Shown here one piece after another: positions 48,278-50,473 of a stretch of DNA of 50,473 bases. The notes under the pieces are model-generated. The model saw nothing but the letters and a program-made list of their open reading frames with translations, was not told the DNA's origin and made no database searches. Location: NCBI GenBank assembly GCA_900759415.1, contig CAAEVC010000049.1, positions 1 to 50,473 on the forward strand, given 5' to 3'. Within the stretch, counting starts at the first letter, position 1. Each line of letters opens with the position of its first letter. The position numbers were made by a program, and so were the translations under genes. Source of the DNA: an uncultured Dialister sp. (GTDB taxonomy: Bacteria; Bacillota; Negativicutes; Veillonellales; Dialisteraceae).

Positions 48278-48648
48278 TATTTGCCTCCCGGAATGATTTC
48301 AATCCAGTATCCGTCAGGATCATTGATGAAATAGATGCCCATGGCAGGATTTTCGTAGCAGATGCAGCCCATCTTCTTGTGCTTTTCATGGGCTTCTTCC
48401 ATATTATCGGTGGCAAGAGCCAGATGGAATTCATTCTCTCCCAGATTGTAAGGTTCCTTACGGTCTCTGAGCCAGGTGAGTTCCAGCTGATGGCCGGTCT
48501 TTCCATCACCCATGTACGCAAGAATAAAGGAGCCGTCGGGAGCTTCATACCGTCTAACTACCTTGAGGCCTAAAGCTTCCTCATAGAAAGCAATGCTCTT
48601 CTCCAAATCGAGCACGTTGAAATTGTTATGATTGAATTCAAATTTCAT
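48277..48648 (-). CDS. Glyoxalase I-like VOC protein
   Basis: 123 residues from the ATG at 48648 (GGGAG seven bases upstream); a frame extension to 48666 is less likely. HNNFNVLDLEKSIAFYEEAL at the start, HQLELTW in the middle, FHLALATDNMEEAHEKH and the YWIEIIPGG end match lactoylglutathione lyase, including metal His5, Glu in LELTW, His in FHLAL and Glu in IEIIP. It should detoxify methylglyoxal or a related aldehyde. Translationally coupled to tcdA. Confidence 0.9.
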   Translation of the reverse strand: MKFEFNHNNFNVLDLEKSIAFYEEALGLKVVRRYEAPDGSFILAYMGDGKTGHQLELTWLRDRKEPYNLGENEFHLALATDNMEEAHEKHKKMGCICYENPAMGIYFINDPDGYWIEIIPGGK

Positions 48649-48894
48649 AGTTACTCTCCCTTTCAATATAGAAAATATTCGTACAAGTAGTATAGCACAA
48701 AAGGTAAAGAGCTACCAATGGATAACATCAGAGTTGAGTTTTGAGATTTAAGAGTTGAGCGAAGGTAAAAAACGTCAGTTTTTTTATTATGAAGCCCGAG
48801 GGTCAACGGCGCGAGACCTTAAAAGACAGAGAAGAGAAAAGAGGGAATAGTGAGGAGATTCTCACACAGTATGAATCAGATGTCAGACGTCATA
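48649..48894. other. Intergenic stretch with repeat islands, no gene
   Basis: It holds a GAG-class island (48730-48765), a short fragment GGGTCAACGGCGCGAGACC of the mosaic repeat at 48802-48820, and a short CAGAC-class piece at 48875-48894. The promoter of the VOC-tcdA operon should lie near 48670-48710; TATAGC-like matches exist but none is decisive. Confidence 0.5.
48730..48765 (+). repeat. 7-bp-period repeat island (GAGTTTT type)
   Basis: CAGAGTT, GAGTTTT, GAGATTT, AAGAGTT, GAGCGAA, then GG in exact 7-bp phase. Confidence 0.75.
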
Positions 48895-48923
48895 TAAAAA
48901 AGGTATCGGCGGAGCCGATACCT
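48895..48923 (-). terminator. Terminator of tyrS formed by the GCCGATACC palindrome
   Basis: On the minus strand the stem GGTATCGGC / GCCGATACC with a three-base loop is followed by a run of T. The same GCCGATACC arm ends the mosaic repeat copies, so the repeat's end module is here working as a terminator. Confidence 0.8.
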
Positions 48924-48948
48924 TTGCTGAGCTTTGAGCTTATCCCTA

Positions 48949-50196
48949 TTATTTTACTGCAATGGAGAAGTAGTTCTTCTTGCCTTTTCTTACGATAATG
49001 AATTTTCCGTCAGTGTTTGGATGAGCGGAAACCATGGCTTCAATGTCCTTCACCTGTACGCCGTTTACACGGATAGCGCCGTTCTTTACGTCTTCTCTTG
49101 CCTGACGCTTGGATTTTTCAACTCCTGCTTCTACAAGAGCATCGACGATGTTGATCGGTGCTTCATGGACTTCTCCGCCCTTGGTATTGCGGAAAGCGCC
49201 TTCGATTTCTTCGCCGGAAAGTTCAGCAATATTGCCGGAGAAGAGTGCTTCTGTCACTTTTTCTGCCTGTTTCAGGCCTTCTTCGCCATGAACGAAGCGG
49301 GTGACTTCTTCTGCCAGTCTTCTCTGGGCATTTCTGTATTCCGGATGTTCTGCCACATCTTTTTCGAGAGCTTCGATTTCTTCTCTGGAAAGGAAGGTGA
49401 AGTATTTCAGGTACTTCACAACATCCCGGTCATCCTGGTTGAACCAGAACTGATAGAATTCGTAAGGAGATGTCTTCTTTGGATCCAGCCATACAGCGCC
49501 GCCGGCAGTCTTGCCGAACTTGGTTCCGTCTGCTTTCAGCATGAGCGGAATGGTGAGACCGAATACATCTCTTGCATCTTCCGTCTTTCTCAGGAGATCT
49601 ACGCCGTTGGTGATATTGCCCCACTGATCTGCGCCGCCGATCTGAAGCTGTACATTGTAATTATCGTAGAGCATCTTGAAATCGATGGACTGGAGGATCT
49701 GGTAGGAGAATTCTGTAAAGGAAATGCCGGTTTCCAGACGGGATGCTACTACATCCTTGGCCAGCATGGTATTGATATTGAACAGTTTGCCATAGTCCCG
49801 GAGGAAATCAAGGAGGGAAATCTTAGAGAGCCAGTCATAGTTGTTCACCATGGTGAATCCGTCTTCTCCGAAGAGTTTCTTCATCTGTTCAGTAAGGCAT
49901 TCTGCATTGTGCTTTACCGTTTCCGCAGACTGGAGTACTCTTTCCGATTTACGGCCGGAAGGATCTCCGATGGAACCGGTGCCGCCACCGATAAGGATTA
50001 CCGGATGATGGCCTGCCAGCTGGAAACGCTTCAGAATCATAAAAGGAATGAGATGACCAATGTGCATGCTGTCGCCGGTGGGATCGATACCACAGTAGAG
50101 GGAAATGGATTTCTCCCCTGCCAGTTTGTATAATCCTTCTTCATCAGTCTGCTGATTGACGGCACCACGCCATTTCAGTTCATCAATAATATTCAT
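48949..50196 (-). CDS. tyrS: Tyrosyl-tRNA synthetase
   Basis: 415 residues. The class I HIGH motif appears as MHIGH near residues 46-50, and the KMSKS-type loop as KFGKT near 230. YCGIDPTGDS precedes HIGH, and a C-terminal S4-like RNA-binding domain (about 345-410) contains KSKRQAREDVKNGAIRVNG. It charges tRNA-Tyr. I see no T-box leader upstream (no GGTACCGCG antiterminator sequence). Confidence 0.97.
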   Translation of the reverse strand: MNIIDELKWRGAVNQQTDEEGLYKLAGEKSISLYCGIDPTGDSMHIGHLIPFMILKRFQLAGHHPVILIGGGTGSIGDPSGRKSERVLQSAETVKHNAECLTEQMKKLFGEDGFTMVNNYDWLSKISLLDFLRDYGKLFNINTMLAKDVVASRLETGISFTEFSYQILQSIDFKMLYDNYNVQLQIGGADQWGNITNGVDLLRKTEDARDVFGLTIPLMLKADGTKFGKTAGGAVWLDPKKTSPYEFYQFWFNQDDRDVVKYLKYFTFLSREEIEALEKDVAEHPEYRNAQRRLAEEVTRFVHGEEGLKQAEKVTEALFSGNIAELSGEEIEGAFRNTKGGEVHEAPINIVDALVEAGVEKSKRQAREDVKNGAIRVNGVQVKDIEAMVSAHPNTDGKFIIVRKGKKNYFSIAVK

Positions 50197-50328
50197 CGAA
50201 CTCCGCCTTTCTTATATAAATCAGTTAATATCATTCACTATATCACAATCAGGAATGAATCGGTATAGAGAACATAGATTCCCTTCTGATATCATTAGCG
50301 TTGCTCAACTATTGTCGTCCATAGGGGC

Positions 50329-50365
50329 GAGAGTTGAGATTTGAGTTACGAGAGTTGAGAGAAGG
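50329..50365 (+). repeat. 7-bp-period repeat island (GAGAGTT type)
   Basis: GAGAGTT, GAGATTT, GAGTTAC, GAGAGTT, GAGAGAA, then GG, closely matching the island at 37761. Confidence 0.78.
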
Positions 50366-50377
50366 TTGTAAAAGCTT

Positions 50378-50473
50378 TGTAAACTGTACCCCTTGTCAAG
50401 GACACTTTCCAATAGTGGACTCCTTAATTTTAGACAGTCAACAATCGTACTCCCATTCAAATAGACATTCGAC
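50378..50473. mobile_element. Probable terminal segment of an IS3/IS150-type insertion sequence (cut by window edge)
   Basis: TGTAAACTGTACCCCTTGTC followed by AAGGACACTTT resembles the terminal inverted repeats of IS150-group IS3 elements (TG start, GTACCCC core). It starts 13 bases beyond a 7-bp repeat island. No transposase is visible because the window ends at 50473, so the assignment rests on the terminus alone. Confidence 0.5.

Noticed and set aside
50197..50377. T-box riboswitch ahead of tyrS
   Set aside because: Tyrosyl synthetase genes often have one, but I find no conserved T-box sequence or antiterminator in the upstream bases available.

Overview
The window is chromosomal DNA of a low-to-moderate GC anaerobe. 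Firmicute-type ribosomal proteins, paired sodium symporters, a sodium-pumping decarboxylase beta subunit and a HrcA/CIRCE-type heat-shock promoter fit the Negativicutes. My best guess is Dialister or a close relative in the Veillonellaceae; this is inference from gene content, not a database match.

Layout. (1) 1-7.4 kb, minus strand: two tandem NSS-family sodium symporters, then three tandem AEC-family carriers, so the region is rich in paralogous transporters. (2) 7.7-11.4 kb: an OmpR-type response regulator and its histidine kinase on the minus strand, and an ArnT/PMT-like glycosyltransferase on the plus strand. (3) 11.5-13.1 kb: repeats, a TetR gene and an isochorismatase gene that have both lost their N-termini at one deletion junction, and a noncanonical tRNA-Cys with its own promoter and terminator. 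(4) 13.2-15.4 kb: three DUF805 membrane proteins. (5) 15.5-30.1 kb, minus strand: the S10-spc-alpha ribosomal supercluster from rpsJ to rplQ, with secY, adk, map, infA and rpoA. rpsD is not at its common place between rpsK and rpoA. (6) 31-37.6 kb: a B3/B4-domain protein with a DEDDh exonuclease; a thioesterase, a 50-residue membrane peptide and a decarboxylase beta subunit in one operon; and bioY-bioD-bioA. (7) 37.9-50.2 kb, minus strand: yfbR, thiD, sixA, a DUF2157/GDYXXLXY pair, a universal stress protein, an MBL hydrolase, a secreted protein, two VOC proteins, Hsp20 under CIRCE control, a GCGP-motif putative peptidase, tcdA and tyrS. An apparent insertion-sequence end lies at the right edge.

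The genes themselves are mostly ordinary; the spaces between them are not. They carry at least sixteen short islands with a strict 7-bp period (GAGNNNN or CAGACNN type, often closed by GAAGG). They also carry a mosaic structured repeat of about 170-250 bp in three long copies and several fragments. The islands lie next to stop codons and rho-independent terminators and do not look coding. I regard them, with the unusual tRNA-Cys and the deletion-fused double pseudogene, as the most novel material here.

Functional links: biotin uptake and late biotin synthesis (BioY, BioD, BioA) would serve biotin-dependent sodium-pumping decarboxylases, whose beta subunit is encoded nearby, and the sodium gradient those enzymes make could drive the NSS symporters. 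No alpha subunit, biotin carrier, bioB or bioF lies in the window.
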